Of a stretch of 43,229 nt of DNA, positions 8,680 through 20,645 are shown one piece after another (positions within the stretch are counted from its first letter, which is position 1; every line of letters begins with the position of its first letter). The translations under genes were made by a program, and so were the position numbers. Under the pieces are notes generated by a model. It was given only the letters and a program-made list of their open reading frames with translations. It was not told the origin of the DNA and did not search any database. The DNA lies in contig JAADIY010000034.1 in the NCBI GenBank assembly GCA_013151045.1, positions 1-43,229 of the forward strand. Direction: 5' to 3'. The stretch comes from Gammaproteobacteria bacterium (lineage in GTDB: Bacteria; Pseudomonadota; Gammaproteobacteria; GCA-2400775).

Positions 8680-9861
8680 TCAAACGCCATAGTATATACG
8701 AGGCGTAACATCTTCGTCATCGCCCATCCCTTGTTCTTCTTTTTTTACAGCCAACGGCATCGCTGGCTCGCCGTCAAGGCAGATCTCTTTTAACACTTGT
8801 CGCAACAAATCAGTACCCTGACCCGTCACTGCTGACAACCAAACACGGCGCACAATACCATTATTGTCACGCTCAATTCGTGGCTTCGACTCATCCAGGC
8901 GATCAATTTTATTGAACACCTGAATAATACGGACTTCGTCCGCTCCGATTTCCTTTAATACTGCTTCAACTTCAACAATAACATCGTCTTGATGTTGTGC
9001 TGTCGCATCCACCACATGCAGTAATAAATTAGCTTCTCGCGTTTCTTCTAGTGTCGCTCTAAACGCCGCTACTAAATCATGGGGGAGGTCACTGACAAAA
9101 CCAACCGTGTCGGCTAAAACAATATGCTCACCACCGTTAATAGATACCCTGCGTAATGTAGGGTCAAGTGTGGCAAACAACTGGTCTGCACAATAGGCAT
9201 CGGCGCCAGTCAGCCGGTTAAAAAGAGTCGATTTACCGGCATTGGTATAACCGACCAATGATACTGTCTGAATATTGCGCTTACGTCTTGTCTGCCTGCG
9301 CCCTTCGCGTTGCTGAGCGACTTTTTCTAAACGTTGCTTAAGGAGTTTGATACGTTTACTTATTAAGCGACGATCAGTTTCCAACTGTGTTTCACCAGGG
9401 CCGCGTAAACCGATACCGCCCTTTTGCCGCTCAAGATGGGTCCATCCACGAACCAGTCGTGTCGATAGGTGCCTCAGCTGTGCCAACTCTACCTGCAATT
9501 TACCTTCAAAGGAGTGTGCGCGTTGCGCAAAGATATCGAGAATCAAACCTGTACGATCGAGCACACGACAATTCAATAGCTTTTCTAGGTTACGTTCTTG
9601 ACCTGGACTTAAACTATGATTAAAAATAACCAGTTGAGCGTCATTCTCTTGCGCTATTTGCTGAATTTCTTCAGCCTTACCACTACCAATAAATAGCTTT
9701 GCGTCGGGGCGACTACGCTTGCCGCTCACCTTAGCAACGGGCTCTGCACCTGCTGCGCGCGCTAGCTCAACAAATTCTTCTACAATCTGATCGTCTTGGT
9801 TAGACGAAAACCGGATATGCACCAACACTGCGCGCTCATTAGCGCGCGGACGATCAAACAA
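8680..9861 (-). CDS. hflX: GTPase HflX
   Basis: 393 residues. HflX is a ribosome-associated GTPase that splits stalled or heat-damaged 70S ribosomes. The N-terminal subdomain has AKLFIGSGKAEEI and the glycine-rich linker GLRGPGETQLETDRR. The GTPase domain has G1 GYTNAGKS (204-211), G3 DTVGF and G4 NKID. The start is a TTG supported by GAGG nine bases upstream and by family alignment (FDRxxxxERAVLVHI follows the usual start). It lies 27 bases after hfq and 33 before hflK, so it is operonic. Confidence 0.96.
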   Translation of the reverse strand: MFDRPRANERAVLVHIRFSSNQDDQIVEEFVELARAAGAEPVAKVSGKRSRPDAKLFIGSGKAEEIQQIAQENDAQLVIFNHSLSPGQERNLEKLLNCRVLDRTGLILDIFAQRAHSFEGKLQVELAQLRHLSTRLVRGWTHLERQKGGIGLRGPGETQLETDRRLISKRIKLLKQRLEKVAQQREGRRQTRRKRNIQTVSLVGYTNAGKSTLFNRLTGADAYCADQLFATLDPTLRRVSINGGEHIVLADTVGFVSDLPHDLVAAFRATLEETREANLLLHVVDATAQHQDDVIVEVEAVLKEIGADEVRIIQVFNKIDRLDESKPRIERDNNGIVRRVWLSAVTGQGTDLLRQVLKEICLDGEPAMPLAVKKEEQGMGDDEDVTPRIYYGV

Positions 9862-9888
9862 TTAAATTAACCTCAAGCGAATTGCCAA

Positions 9889-10164
<276 letters not shown>

Positions 10165-10325
10165 TTATTTTTACAAGAACATCAAATTGGGACAAAAATA
10201 TTGCAAGCAATCACAATTAACGCCCCCTCGACGTCTCGCACTAAATGAAAACAACCCGGCATCCTGCCTGCCTCATTTAACGCCAGTTTTGATCCTACCA
10301 TAGAGAAATAAAAGTTGCGTACAAA

Positions 10326-11261
10326 TTATTGCAACATCAGCGCTATTTCATCAGCCAGTTTATCGACTAACTCAACATCTAAGGCATCAAACACCTTGGC
10401 ATTATTTTGTCCACGCAACCACGTCATTTGACGCTTAGCGTAACGCCTTGTCGCAACAATACCGCGTCGACGCATCTCATCATTATCATAATCACCATCG
10501 AGGTGTTCCCACATCTGACGGTAACCGACCGCTCGTACGGCTGGTAACGCTGAATGCATGTTCTCCCTTGCTCTCACACGACGCACTTCATCAGCAAAGC
10601 CTTGCTTTAACATGGTGTCAAAGCGTTGTTCTATTCTCTGATGCAGTAACGCACGGTCTTCTATAGTTAAGACCAACTTTAACAGCGGGTGGCTCAATGG
10701 CTCAGCAACTTTTTCTTCTTGCAGCGCTGACATAGAGCGACCGGTTAGCTCGTAGACTTCGAGTGCACGTTGAATACGTTGCGGATCATTCGGATGAATG
10801 CGCGCAGCGGCTCTCGGGTCAATATTTTGCAAACGCGCATGCATTTTCTCCCAACCTAGCTGCGCTGCTTCAGCTTCTAAACGTGCCCTTACTTCCACAT
10901 CAGCACTTGGCAACCAAGAAAGGCCTTCTTCTAATGCTTTGAAATAAAGCATACCGCCGCCAACCAGCAATGGAATACGGCCCTGTTGATGAATAGCATC
11001 AATATGAGTCAAAGCATCTTGGCGAAAACACGCCGCAGAATAAATTTCGTCAGGCTCACAAATATCGATCAGCCGATGCGGCGCCTGCAATAAAGTTTCT
11101 TTATCTGGCTTGGCCGTACCGATATCCATGCCACGATAAATCAAAGCAGAATCAACACTGATAATTTCTAGCGGTAAACACTTGACCAACTCGACCGCAG
11201 CAGCAGTCTTGCCAACAGCCGTTGGCCCCATGAGAAAAATTACTGGTAGTGGTTTAGTCAT
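10326..11261 (-). CDS. miaA: tRNA dimethylallyltransferase MiaA
   Basis: 311 residues. MiaA transfers the dimethylallyl group to A37 of tRNAs reading UNN codons. The P-loop GPTAVGKT is at 12-19. [19 protein letters not shown] binds substrate, and [17 protein letters not shown] and the C-terminal [16 protein letters not shown] and [14 protein letters not shown] are family blocks. The usual upstream partner mutL is missing here; a response-regulator gene 28 bases upstream takes its place. Together with hfq downstream it keeps the standard miaA-hfq-hflX order. Confidence 0.97.
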   Translation of the reverse strand: MTKPLPVIFLMGPTAVGKTAAAVELVKCLPLEIISVDSALIYRGMDIGTAKPDKETLLQAPHRLIDICEPDEIYSAACFRQDALTHIDAIHQQGRIPLLVGGGMLYFKALEEGLSWLPSADVEVRARLEAEAAQLGWEKMHARLQNIDPRAAARIHPNDPQRIQRALEVYELTGRSMSALQEEKVAEPLSHPLLKLVLTIEDRALLHQRIEQRFDTMLKQGFADEVRRVRARENMHSALPAVRAVGYRQMWEHLDGDYDNDEMRRRGIVATRRYAKRQMTWLRGQNNAKVFDALDVELVDKLADEIALMLQ

Positions 11262-11289
11262 AGCACGCTATCGGCATCAGCCAAGCGTA

Positions 11290-11922
11290 TCAAGCGTCTA
11301 TAACACCATGGCGTATGGCCAAATGTGTTAATTCAACGTCCGTATTGACCTTAAGTTTTTCCATTAGGCGATAACGATAAGTACTGACCGTTTTAGGACT
11401 GAGACAAAGACTATCAGCAATATCTTGCACTTTGTCTCCGCGCGAGATCATGGTCATAATTTGCCATTCGCGTTGCGATAAGCCATCAAAAGGAGATTTA
11501 CCTTCGGTAGCAAAATTCATCGCCATTTCTTGCGCAATCTGCGCGCTGAAATAAAACTCACCTTTTGCTGCGGTGCGAATAGCCGTGGCAATTTCACTGC
11601 CATCACATTCTTTGGTGATGTAACCTTTGACGCCCGCCTCAAGCAAGCGCGAAGGATATGGCTGCTCACCATGGGCTGTTACCGCGACCACACTTAATTC
11701 GGGAACTAATTTCAATAATTTGCGTGTTGCTTCAACACCGCCAATGCCTGGCATGTTGACATCCATCAACACCACATTGGGCTTATGCTCTCTAACCAGC
11801 GATAAGGCGTCCTCACCACTAGCAGCTTCGACAACCACTTCAATATCGTCAAAGTCACCTAGCAAGCGACGAACACCCAGGCGTACTAGCTCGTGATCGT
11901 CGACCAGCATCACCCTAATCAT
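11290..11922 (-). CDS. uvrY: GacA/UvrY-type response regulator
   Basis: 210 residues from ATG 11922, which has AGGGA eight bases upstream; the earlier TTG at 11946 is unlikely. The receiver domain has MLVDDHE, acidic pair Asp8/Asp9 and phosphorylation Asp54 in VVLMDVNMPG. The C-terminal LuxR-type helix-turn-helix has LSQREWQIMTMISRGDKVQD and SLCLSPKTVSTYRYRLMEKL. The closing VELTHLAIRHGVID is characteristic of GacA/UvrY, which with the BarA/GacS kinase drives CsrA-controlling small RNAs. GacA is usually followed by uvrC, but here miaA follows. The function assignment is by motif resemblance. Confidence 0.85.
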   Translation of the reverse strand: MIRVMLVDDHELVRLGVRRLLGDFDDIEVVVEAASGEDALSLVREHKPNVVLMDVNMPGIGGVEATRKLLKLVPELSVVAVTAHGEQPYPSRLLEAGVKGYITKECDGSEIATAIRTAAKGEFYFSAQIAQEMAMNFATEGKSPFDGLSQREWQIMTMISRGDKVQDIADSLCLSPKTVSTYRYRLMEKLKVNTDVELTHLAIRHGVIDA

Positions 11923-12137
11923 CAAATCTATCCCTGGTTTAGACAATACATTGAGGATAACACCTAAAATTCACGAGGAATTATTCTTAAATTGTTAACA
12001 AAAAGTTCCATTTTTCAACTTTAAGTACCAATTAAGGCAACCCAGCACCTTCAAATAACTGTACTAGCAGAAATTGGCGAAGTGATTAAACAACTCAACA
12101 TTAGGCGTTTAGCCACGACAAAGCTTACCAACCACAA

Positions 12138-12225
12138 TGGCGGAGAGGGAGGGATTCGAACCCCCGGAAGGTTGCCCTTCAACGGTTTTCAAGACCGCCG
12201 CTTTCGACCACTCAGCCACCTCTCC
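12138..12225 (-). tRNA. tRNA-Ser (UGA)
   Basis: On the minus strand the sequence begins GGAGAGGTGGCTGAGTGGTC and ends GGTTCGAATCCCTCCCTCTC then CGCCA. The acceptor stem GGAGAGG pairs with CCTCTCC, the CCA is encoded, the TTCGAATC T-loop is present, and the anticodon loop contains TGA (12191-12189). The long variable arm (GAAGGGCAACCTTC) is typical of serine tRNAs. It reads UCN codons. It stands alone. Confidence 0.95.
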
Positions 12226-12269
12226 GAAACTTTTGCTCTCACCCTGAGTCTCAAGATTTGAGTCCGAGG

Positions 12270-12298
12270 AAAATACTAGGGTTTTTAACACTTTGCAA
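12270..12298 (-). promoter_or_regulatory. Promoter of the tRNA-Ser gene
   Basis: TTGCAA (12298-12293), a 17-base spacer and TATTTT (12275-12270) lie 45 bases upstream of the tRNA 5' end on the minus strand. A GC-containing CCTCGGACTC discriminator follows, as in stringently controlled stable-RNA promoters. The match is 4 of 6 in each box, so it is plausible but unproved. Confidence 0.4.
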
Positions 12299-12418
12299 GC
12301 GAAGATTAAGCTTGAAAAGGGTGAAATCAGTCATATATTCATGACAAGCTTGGGAAATGAACGCACTTATCGACTAGAATAGGTGAAATCGCGATTTATC
12401 AACGGAGGTTGTACTGAA

Positions 12419-13081
12419 ATGAATGTTGTAGGTTCTAATACCGCGCTCAGCGGCGTAGTTGTCAATAAGGTACTTCGCAATACCTTTACCCTGTTATCCA
12501 TGACGTTGCTGTTTAGCGCCGTTACAGCAGGCATCTCTATGGCTCTCAACGTTTCTTTCATGGTGAGTATGGGCTGCTCTATCGCAGCGTTAGTCATGTT
12601 ATGGTTCGTTATTCCTCGTGTTGCCAATTCATCAATGGGAATTGTTGCCGTTTTCGCAACCACGGGCCTGCTCGGTTTTGGTCTCGGCCCAATGCTCAAT
12701 CACTACTTAGCATTACCTAATGGCGGCCAATTAATTATGACAGCCATGGGCGGTACTGCGGTTATCTTCTTAGGTCTTGCTGGTTACGCTTTAACAACTC
12801 GCAAGAACTTCCGCTTCCTCGGTGCATTCTTATTCGTCGGTATTCTTGTTGCGTTCTTAGCTGGAATCGGCGCAATGATCTTCAGTATGCCTGGCCTGTC
12901 ATTAGCAGTATCAGCAATGTTTGTATTACTGATGTCTGGTTTGATTTTGTATCAGGTAAGCGAGATCATCCACGGTGGTGAAACCAATTATATTTTGGCA
13001 ACGACCACACTGTACGTTAGCATCTATAACCTATTCGCCAGCTTGCTACACTTGCTCGGTGCTTTTAGTGGTGATGACTAA
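12419..13081 (+). CDS. Bax inhibitor-1 / YccA-family membrane protein
   Basis: 220 residues from ATG 12419, preceded by GGAGG ten bases upstream; a GTG at 12383 would give a longer version without support. Seven hydrophobic segments run through the protein, including GFGLGPMLNHYLALPNGG between segments and the C-terminal LYVSIYNLFASLLHLLGAF typical of the BI-1/YccA family. YccA-type proteins inhibit the FtsH protease in E. coli, which would link it loosely to hflKC in this window. It is transcribed alone, away from the minus-strand genes, and ends at a strong terminator. Confidence 0.88.
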   Translation: MNVVGSNTALSGVVVNKVLRNTFTLLSMTLLFSAVTAGISMALNVSFMVSMGCSIAALVMLWFVIPRVANSSMGIVAVFATTGLLGFGLGPMLNHYLALPNGGQLIMTAMGGTAVIFLGLAGYALTTRKNFRFLGAFLFVGILVAFLAGIGAMIFSMPGLSLAVSAMFVLLMSGLILYQVSEIIHGGETNYILATTTLYVSIYNLFASLLHLLGAFSGDD

Positions 13082-13104
13082 ATAGCAATAAGAAAATAAT
13101 ACTT

Positions 13105-13141
13105 AAAAAGCCCTGCTTAAGAAATTAAGCGGGGCTTTTTT
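13105..13141. terminator. Bidirectional terminator after the YccA-like gene
   Basis: A 16-bp stem (aaaaagccctgcttaa / ttaagcggggcttttt, one G-U pair) with a gaaa tetraloop has T-runs on both strands. It ends the plus-strand gene at 13081 and can also end the cysG messages arriving from the other side. Confidence 0.9.
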
Positions 13142-13183
13142 ATGCGTGTTTTATCTACACCAAACATCTCTAAATGATACAAG

Positions 13184-14566
13184 CTAATTGCCAAACCAAT
13201 TTAGCTTATCGTGCAATTTCACCACATCGCCAATAATCGTCAATGTCGGCGCATGAATTTCTTTCCCTTCAATCTCATCTGACAAGCTTGCCAATGTCGC
13301 TGTAATGACATCCTGATTAACCGTGGTGCCACGTGAAACCAGGGCGACCGGCGTATCTGCTGACATACCGTGAGCGACCAATTGATCGCATAACACATCA
13401 ATATTGGTCAAGCTCATATACACGACGACTGTTTGCTGTGGCTGTGCTAATTGCTTCCAGTTAAGTTGCAATTCACCGTCTTTTAAATGCCCGGTGACAA
13501 ATATCACCGACTGCGCATAATCACGATGCGTTAAGGGAATGCCTGCGTAACACGCACAACCTGAGGCCGCAGTGACACCAGGGACAATCTGAAACGGTAC
13601 ACCTTGCTCAGCAAGAGTTTCTACTTCTTCACCGCCGCGGCCAAAAATAAAAGGATCTCCACCTTTTAATCGCAACACACGCTTACCTTCTAACGCCAAA
13701 CGCGCCAAGGTCTCATTAATTTCCTCTTGTCTCACTGCGTGGTACGCGCGACGTTTACCGACATACACGCGCTCGGCTTCGCGTCTCACTAAATCCAATA
13801 TCTCTGGCGCAACCAAACGGTCATATAGCACCACATCAGCTTGCTGCATCAAACGTAAAGCACGGAAACTCAATAAATCAGGATCCCCAGGACCGGCACC
13901 AACCAAATAAACCTCACCACTCTCTGTGTTTTCTGTATCAGCCAACACCTTTTCGACAAGCTGCTCGGCGTCAGCATCTCTGCCACTAAAGACCAACTCG
14001 CTAATAGGGCCCTGCAACGCTCGCTCCCAAAAGCCACGGCGCGCCTGGGGCACTGTGATTTGCTCTCGTACTTTATTGCGCAATTTACCGATAAGCTCAG
14101 CCAAACGACCATAGCGAGCAGGAATGAGTGTTTCTAAACGAGCACGTAATACCCGCGCCAGCACTGGTGAACGCGCGCCACTCGAAACAGCAACAATGAC
14201 TGGGTCGCGATCAATAATACTAGGCAAAATAACACTGCATAATTCAGGCGCATCGATAACATTTACCGATATCGCCAGAGCATGTGCTTGCTCTGCCACC
14301 TGTTGATTGACCTGAGTATCATCAGTTGCTGCAATAACCAAACGGTAATCACTACTAACATCGCCCTGCTGATATTTGCGCTCAACATGAGTCAGTGTCT
14401 TATCTTCAATTAATGACGCGAGGTTTTTAGTAATATCTGGCGCAATGACTGTAATGACGGCACCAGCGCGCGCTAACGCTGCTGCTTTTCGTGCAGCAAC
14501 AGTTCCTCCACCGACAATCAAACACGGTGTATCTGTCAGCTTGGTAAATAAAGGAAAATAATCCAT
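13184..14566 (-). CDS. cysG: Siroheme synthase CysG (fused)
   Basis: 460 residues, the full trifunctional fusion. The N-terminal part (precorrin-2 dehydrogenase and sirohydrochlorin ferrochelatase) has the NAD site LIVGGGTVAARKAAALARAG. The C-terminal SAM-dependent uroporphyrinogen-III methyltransferase has YLVGAGPGDPDLLSFRALRL, LKGGDPFIFGRGGEE and PGVTAASGCACYAGIPLTHR. It makes siroheme for sulfite and nitrite reductases. It is the last gene of the ftsK-lolA-rarA-crcB-serS-cysG run, 28 bases after serS, the same serS-cysG neighbourhood seen in pseudomonads. Confidence 0.97.
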   Translation of the reverse strand: MDYFPLFTKLTDTPCLIVGGGTVAARKAAALARAGAVITVIAPDITKNLASLIEDKTLTHVERKYQQGDVSSDYRLVIAATDDTQVNQQVAEQAHALAISVNVIDAPELCSVILPSIIDRDPVIVAVSSGARSPVLARVLRARLETLIPARYGRLAELIGKLRNKVREQITVPQARRGFWERALQGPISELVFSGRDADAEQLVEKVLADTENTESGEVYLVGAGPGDPDLLSFRALRLMQQADVVLYDRLVAPEILDLVRREAERVYVGKRRAYHAVRQEEINETLARLALEGKRVLRLKGGDPFIFGRGGEEVETLAEQGVPFQIVPGVTAASGCACYAGIPLTHRDYAQSVIFVTGHLKDGELQLNWKQLAQPQQTVVVYMSLTNIDVLCDQLVAHGMSADTPVALVSRGTTVNQDVITATLASLSDEIEGKEIHAPTLTIIGDVVKLHDKLNWFGN

Positions 14567-14594
14567 GCTTAAACGGTTAACGCTTTAGCTAAGC

Positions 14595-15911
<1,317 letters not shown>

Positions 15912-16292
15912 TTATAGATTGCCATACCATGCTCGAGCTGCATAAAAACCCAGCCATGTTGCAGAGATACATGTAACAATACTTATAACGCTATTTAACC
16001 CTGCTTTAACAAACTCACCCGCTTCCAATAAATGAACTGTCTCTAGAGAAAATGTCGAGAAAGTTGTCAAAGAGCCTAACAAACCAACCAAGATAAAACC
16101 GCGCATAGCGCTATCTAAAGCCAGTTTCTCCATCAAGACAATATAAACAATACCAGCCATCAATGAACCCATCACATTAACGAGCAACGTACCGTACGGA
16201 AAGCCTGCGCCCCACATCTGCGCCCAACCAACTAATATATAGCGTAACACCGCCCCTAAGGCACCCCCTATCGCGATGGCTACAATCATCAT
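15912..16292 (-). CDS. crcB: Fluoride channel CrcB/Fluc
   Basis: 126 residues with four transmembrane segments. Family signatures are GGALGAVLRYILVGW at the N-terminus, PYGTLLVNVMGSLMAGIV (pore Asn) and LVGLLGSLTTFSTFSLE, with the phenylalanines that line the fluoride pathway. Dual-topology dimers export fluoride passively from the cytoplasm. No fluoride riboswitch is apparent. The gene sits inside a housekeeping operon between rarA and serS, as in many pseudomonads. Confidence 0.95.
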   Translation of the reverse strand: MMIVAIAIGGALGAVLRYILVGWAQMWGAGFPYGTLLVNVMGSLMAGIVYIVLMEKLALDSAMRGFILVGLLGSLTTFSTFSLETVHLLEAGEFVKAGLNSVISIVTCISATWLGFYAARAWYGNL

Positions 16293-16308
16293 GCTGTTGG
16301 CCTCATTT

Positions 16309-17700
16309 TCATTTAGCTAACTTATCAAGTGAACGCAAATAATTAAGGCGTTCATTAATCTTGATTTCCATACCACGATTTACCGGCTCGTAATATCTCG
16401 GCTGACGCTTCATTTCTTCTGGAAAATAGTTTTCACCTGCGGCGTAGGCATCGGGTTCATCATGAGCATAGCGATAATCATGGCCATAACCGATATCTTT
16501 CATTAGTTTCGTCGGCGCGTTGCGAAGATGGTTAGGCACTGGATAAGATGGCTGCGATTTAACGTCACACTTTGCCTGGTTGAATGCTTTGTAAACTGCA
16601 TTACTTTTAGGCGCTGATGCCATATAGCTAAGCGCTTGAGCGATAGCTAACTCTCCCTCAGGGCTGCCCAACCTTTCTTGTGCCTCCCATGCATTCAGAG
16701 CCAAGCTTAAGGCTCGAGGATCGGCATTGCCAATGTCCTCACTAGCCATACGCACCACACGTCGCGCGATATACAGCGGATCACAACCACCATCAAGCAT
16801 GCGCACAAACCAATATAGTGATGCGTCAGGATCGGAACCACGCACCGATTTATGTAGCGCTGATATCTGATCGTAAAAAGCTTCACCCGATTTATCGAAA
16901 CGACGCAATTCTGCACTGGCAACTTCTCTAAATATGGCCTCATCAATATGCCATGGTTGCTCACCGACCATTGCGCAACGTGCTGCAACTTCGACAATAT
17001 TCAGTGCTCGCCGCGCATCGCCATCAGCCGAACGAGCAATTTCACCGGTTATCGCTGCATCAATTGATATATGACCGGCAAAACCACGCTCTACATCACT
17101 TAACGCATGATTCAGTAAGGTGACTAAATCTTCTTCCACCAACGACTTGAAAACATAAACTTGCGCACGCGACAACAAAGCATTATTCAATGCAAAAGAA
17201 GGATTCTCGGTCGTGGCACCGATTAACAAAAAGGTGCCATCCTCAACAAAGGGCAATAAAGCATCTTGCTGTGACTTGTTAAAACGATGCACTTCATCGA
17301 TAAATAGTATTGTTGAGCGTTGCTGTTGAGCGCGACTAAATTGCGCCTTAGTCACAGCCTCTCGTATATCTTTTACACCTGCCATCACCGCCGACAGCGT
17401 GATAAATTCGGCATCGATACGCGATGCCATTAAACGTCCACAAGTCGTTTTGCCAGTACCTGGTGGCCCCCAAAAAATCATTGAGTGCAATCGACCACTA
17501 TCAATCAATTGCTTAAGCGGTTTACCTGAAGCGAATAAATGTTGCTGGCCGACAAATTCATCAAGCGTTTTTGGGCGCATACGATCAGCCAATGGCTGAT
17601 CAAAATCAAACGAATCACTTAACGTAGAAGATGAATGGGAAGGTGAAGAGGAAGAATCAATATCGAGCGCGCTTTGATTCGATGATAAGGTCGCAGACAC
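16309..17700 (-). CDS. rarA: Replication-associated recombination protein RarA (MgsA)
   Basis: 463 residues from a GTG start. A Ser-rich N-terminal extension (about 1-32) precedes DQPLADRMRPKTLDEFVGQQ. The AAA+ domain has Walker A GPPGTGKT (78-85), Walker B LFIDEVHRFNKSQQD and sensor LIGATTENPSFALNNALLSR. The C-terminal clamp-loader-like domain has GGCDPLYIARRVVRMASEDI. RarA acts at stalled replication forks with SSB and RecQ. It lies 3 bases after lolA. The acidic/Ser-rich extension is longer than in E. coli and probably disordered. Confidence 0.96.
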   Translation of the reverse strand: MSATLSSNQSALDIDSSSSPSHSSSTLSDSFDFDQPLADRMRPKTLDEFVGQQHLFASGKPLKQLIDSGRLHSMIFWGPPGTGKTTCGRLMASRIDAEFITLSAVMAGVKDIREAVTKAQFSRAQQQRSTILFIDEVHRFNKSQQDALLPFVEDGTFLLIGATTENPSFALNNALLSRAQVYVFKSLVEEDLVTLLNHALSDVERGFAGHISIDAAITGEIARSADGDARRALNIVEVAARCAMVGEQPWHIDEAIFREVASAELRRFDKSGEAFYDQISALHKSVRGSDPDASLYWFVRMLDGGCDPLYIARRVVRMASEDIGNADPRALSLALNAWEAQERLGSPEGELAIAQALSYMASAPKSNAVYKAFNQAKCDVKSQPSYPVPNHLRNAPTKLMKDIGYGHDYRYAHDEPDAYAAGENYFPEEMKRQPRYYEPVNRGMEIKINERLNYLRSLDKLAK

Positions 17701-17703
17701 GAC

Positions 17704-18363
17704 TTAAAATTGACCAGGGTCGCTGATAATTTCAATGCCTTCTGGTTCTTGAAACTCAAACTCATCCTCAGCCAATGTTACATTGGCTTCGATATCGATA
17801 AACTCTAACTGAGTGTGATGACCAAAATCATCAGAAAAGCGGACTACTTTAAATCCATTTTCATCGAAGCCCATTTGAATCGACTCGTAACCACTTTCTT
17901 GATCAAGCGGCTTTAACAGCAACCATTCATAATCACTGTCAGTAATTTCAAGCTCACTCACAGTAAAACGCTCAAATACGCTGCTATCTCCAGATAGTAA
18001 CAAGGCCGGTGTTTCACCTACGCCTGCTTCATATGGCTTGATGGTAACTTGATCTAAGTCAGGCTCGTAAATCCATAAACGTTTACCATTGGTAATAATA
18101 TGTTGCTCATACGGCAAGGTGTAGTCCCAGCGAAATCGACCAGGGCGTAACATCGACATAGTGCCTTCAGATTCATCAACGATCGTGCCATTGGCATCGA
18201 TAACCGTCTGCACAAACCCCGCGCGCATACTGGCAAGGTCCAAAACAAAACGATCTAGCTTATCCTTAGCTTCTTCAGCACTAACACTAACTGACGGCAA
18301 TATAGCCACCAATAAGCAAGCAATCATTTTTACTATTCGACACATCATTATGGCTTTACTCAT
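17704..18363 (-). CDS. lolA: Outer-membrane lipoprotein carrier LolA
   Basis: 219 residues. A signal peptide (about 1-29, [20 protein letters not shown] then VSA) is followed by the LolA fold: [35 protein letters not shown] and [15 protein letters not shown]. LolA ferries lipoproteins across the periplasm from LolCDE to LolB. The start codon overlaps the ftsK stop as ATGA, a coupling conserved in gammaproteobacteria. Confidence 0.95.
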   Translation of the reverse strand: MSKAIMMCRIVKMIACLLVAILPSVSVSAEEAKDKLDRFVLDLASMRAGFVQTVIDANGTIVDESEGTMSMLRPGRFRWDYTLPYEQHIITNGKRLWIYEPDLDQVTIKPYEAGVGETPALLLSGDSSVFERFTVSELEITDSDYEWLLLKPLDQESGYESIQMGFDENGFKVVRFSDDFGHHTQLEFIDIEANVTLAEDEFEFQEPEGIEIISDPGQF

Positions 18364-20645
18364 TTGGGGGGTGGTGGCGCAATCACTTCGCGTGAACCAT
18401 TAGATTGCATAGGCCCTACCACTCCCGTTGTTTCCATCGTCTCAACCAATCGTGCAGCGCGGTTATAACCAACCTTCAAACGTCGCTGCAAGCCTGAAAT
18501 AGAGGCCCGTCGCGTCTCGGTCACTATAGCTACGGCTTCATCATAAAGCTCGTCCATCTCCATATCGTCGAACTGACTGCCCAGCGTAATACCTGAGCTA
18601 CTCGCCATTAAAGCTTCAACATAATTTGGCGCACCAGTGCTTTTAATTTGTTTGACCACTTTATGCACTTCATGATCGGCGACAAAGGCTCCGTGTATCC
18701 GTACAGGGATTGCCGTTCCAGGTGGCAGATACAACATATCTCCCTGGCCTAACAGTTGTTCTGCACCTACTTGATCTAAAATCGTACGAGAATCAATTTT
18801 TGATGACACCTGAAACGCGATTCGTGTTGGAATATTTGCTTTAATTAAACCGGTAATCACGTCCACTGAAGGGCGTTGTGTTGCAACAATTAAATGAATA
18901 CCGGCAGCACGTGCTTTTTGCGCCAAACGCGCAATCAGCTCTTCTACTTTCTTGCCCACCACCATAATCATGTCGGCGAATTCATCGATAACCACGACAA
19001 TATGTGGCAAATGATGAAGCATTGGCATCTCTTCGCCTTCTGGCACCTGAGTGATCATAGGATCAGGAATCGGTTTACCTTCATCCTCGGCATCTTTAAT
19101 TTTACGGTTATAGCCTGCCAGATTACGCACACCCAAAGCCGCCATACGTGCGTAACGTAATTCCATTTCAGCGACACACCAACGTAGCGAGTTGGCCGCG
19201 TCTTTCATGTCGGTAACTACTGGGGCGAGCAAATGCGGAATATCGTCGTATACCGATAATTCCAACATTTTTGGATCAATCATAATCATGCGCACATCTG
19301 CCGGTGTTGCGTTATATAACAGACTAAGCACCATTGCATTAACGCCAACTGACTTTCCAGAACCTGTTGTCCCGGCAACCAATAAATGTGGCATACGCGC
19401 CAAGTCGGCAATAGCAGGCTGGCCAGAGATATCTTTACCCAGGGCCAATGTTAACGGTGATTTCGCATCATCGTATTGTTTCGAACGTAATATCTCACTC
19501 AGGCGCACTACTTCACGGTGCTCATTAGGTATCTCAAGGCCGATGACCGGTTTACCCGGGATCACCTCAACAATTCGGACACTGGTGACCGATAAAGAGC
19601 GCGCCAAATCCTTAGACAAGTTAACAATCTTGCTAACTTTGACACCCGCTGCAGGCTGCATCTCGTAACGCGTGACAACTGGCCCTGGTAACACCGATAC
19701 CACTTCAACGTCGACGCCAAAATCACGCAGCTTTAATTCCACTTGCCGCGACATAGCCGTCAACGATTCAGCAGAAACTGAGTGCTTAGACTTTTCTGGC
19801 GGATCTAATAGTGATAACGGTGGTAAATCAGAATTAACCGTGGGTTCAAATAGCGGCACCTGGCGCTCTTTTTCAGGCCTTGAGCTAGACTCTGGCATAG
19901 CAATAACAGGTTCGATACGCACAGGCTCACGTTTCTTCGTACGTTGGGTCTCTTCACGAATGACTTCATCACGCTGACGTCTTGCTGACATTTGGCGCCA
20001 GTATTCGACACCGCGGAAAAAATAATCTTTTGCCACCACATAACCGCGCAATGCCCATTGCCCAGTGAAATCAATCAAGCCCACCCACGACAAGCGGGTA
20101 AATAAGGTGACACCGGCTAAAAATAGCGCGAGCAAAAACAGCGTAGAACCCGTGAGATTAAAGAGACCTATCAACTTCGATGAAACAGCATCACCCAATA
20201 TACCGCCAGCATCATGTGGCAGACGCCCCAATGCCATACCAAAACGCATCGACGCCAAAGCCGCTCCTGCGGTCAGAGCCAAGAAAAATCCACCCGCACG
20301 CAACCACAGCTCATTGATATCAAACGATGCAACGTGATCTTTGCTGCCGGAATAAACTAACCAGGCGCTGTAAGCAACCATAATGGGCAACAAATAGGCG
20401 AGATAACCAAATAGATAGAGAAAGACATCAGCGAACCAGGCGCCAGCAACCCCACCGCTATTAGCAATTTCGCCGTTACCGCCACTTTGCGACCAACCCG
20501 GATCACTGGGATCAAAGCTGACTAAGGCGATAAATAAATAGGCGGCAATCGCAAGCAATATGAATAAAGCTCCCTCGCGTACACCACGGCCAATATGAGC
20601 AGTGACCAATCCTGAGCGTTCTTTTTTTTGTGTTGCTTGAGCCAA
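18360..20645 (-). CDS. ftsK: DNA translocase FtsK
   Basis: 761 residues. Four transmembrane segments occupy about 1-190; a short charged linker (about 215-290) leads to the RecA-like motor with Walker A GTTGSGKS (425-432) and Walker [17 protein letters not shown], then the winged-helix gamma domain ([20 protein letters not shown]) that reads KOPS. It coordinates septation with chromosome dimer resolution at dif. The linker is much shorter than in E. coli FtsK, as in most bacteria. The apparent start is TTG (20645) with an in-frame TAA two codons before it and no Shine-Dalgarno; a TATAAT sits only five bases upstream. Confidence 0.95.
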   Translation of the reverse strand: MAQATQKKERSGLVTAHIGRGVREGALFILLAIAAYLFIALVSFDPSDPGWSQSGGNGEIANSGGVAGAWFADVFLYLFGYLAYLLPIMVAYSAWLVYSGSKDHVASFDINELWLRAGGFFLALTAGAALASMRFGMALGRLPHDAGGILGDAVSSKLIGLFNLTGSTLFLLALFLAGVTLFTRLSWVGLIDFTGQWALRGYVVAKDYFFRGVEYWRQMSARRQRDEVIREETQRTKKREPVRIEPVIAMPESSSRPEKERQVPLFEPTVNSDLPPLSLLDPPEKSKHSVSAESLTAMSRQVELKLRDFGVDVEVVSVLPGPVVTRYEMQPAAGVKVSKIVNLSKDLARSLSVTSVRIVEVIPGKPVIGLEIPNEHREVVRLSEILRSKQYDDAKSPLTLALGKDISGQPAIADLARMPHLLVAGTTGSGKSVGVNAMVLSLLYNATPADVRMIMIDPKMLELSVYDDIPHLLAPVVTDMKDAANSLRWCVAEMELRYARMAALGVRNLAGYNRKIKDAEDEGKPIPDPMITQVPEGEEMPMLHHLPHIVVVIDEFADMIMVVGKKVEELIARLAQKARAAGIHLIVATQRPSVDVITGLIKANIPTRIAFQVSSKIDSRTILDQVGAEQLLGQGDMLYLPPGTAIPVRIHGAFVADHEVHKVVKQIKSTGAPNYVEALMASSSGITLGSQFDDMEMDELYDEAVAIVTETRRASISGLQRRLKVGYNRAARLVETMETTGVVGPMQSNGSREVIAPPPPK

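Noticed and set aside
11923-11946. Longer N-terminus of the GacA-like regulator from a TTG
   Set aside because: ATG 11922 has a proper ribosome binding site and matches the family start (MIRVMLVDD).
12109-12291. Open frame of about 60 codons on the minus strand
   Set aside because: It runs through the tRNA-Ser gene; frames reading [14 protein letters not shown] are a common artefact of serine tRNAs.
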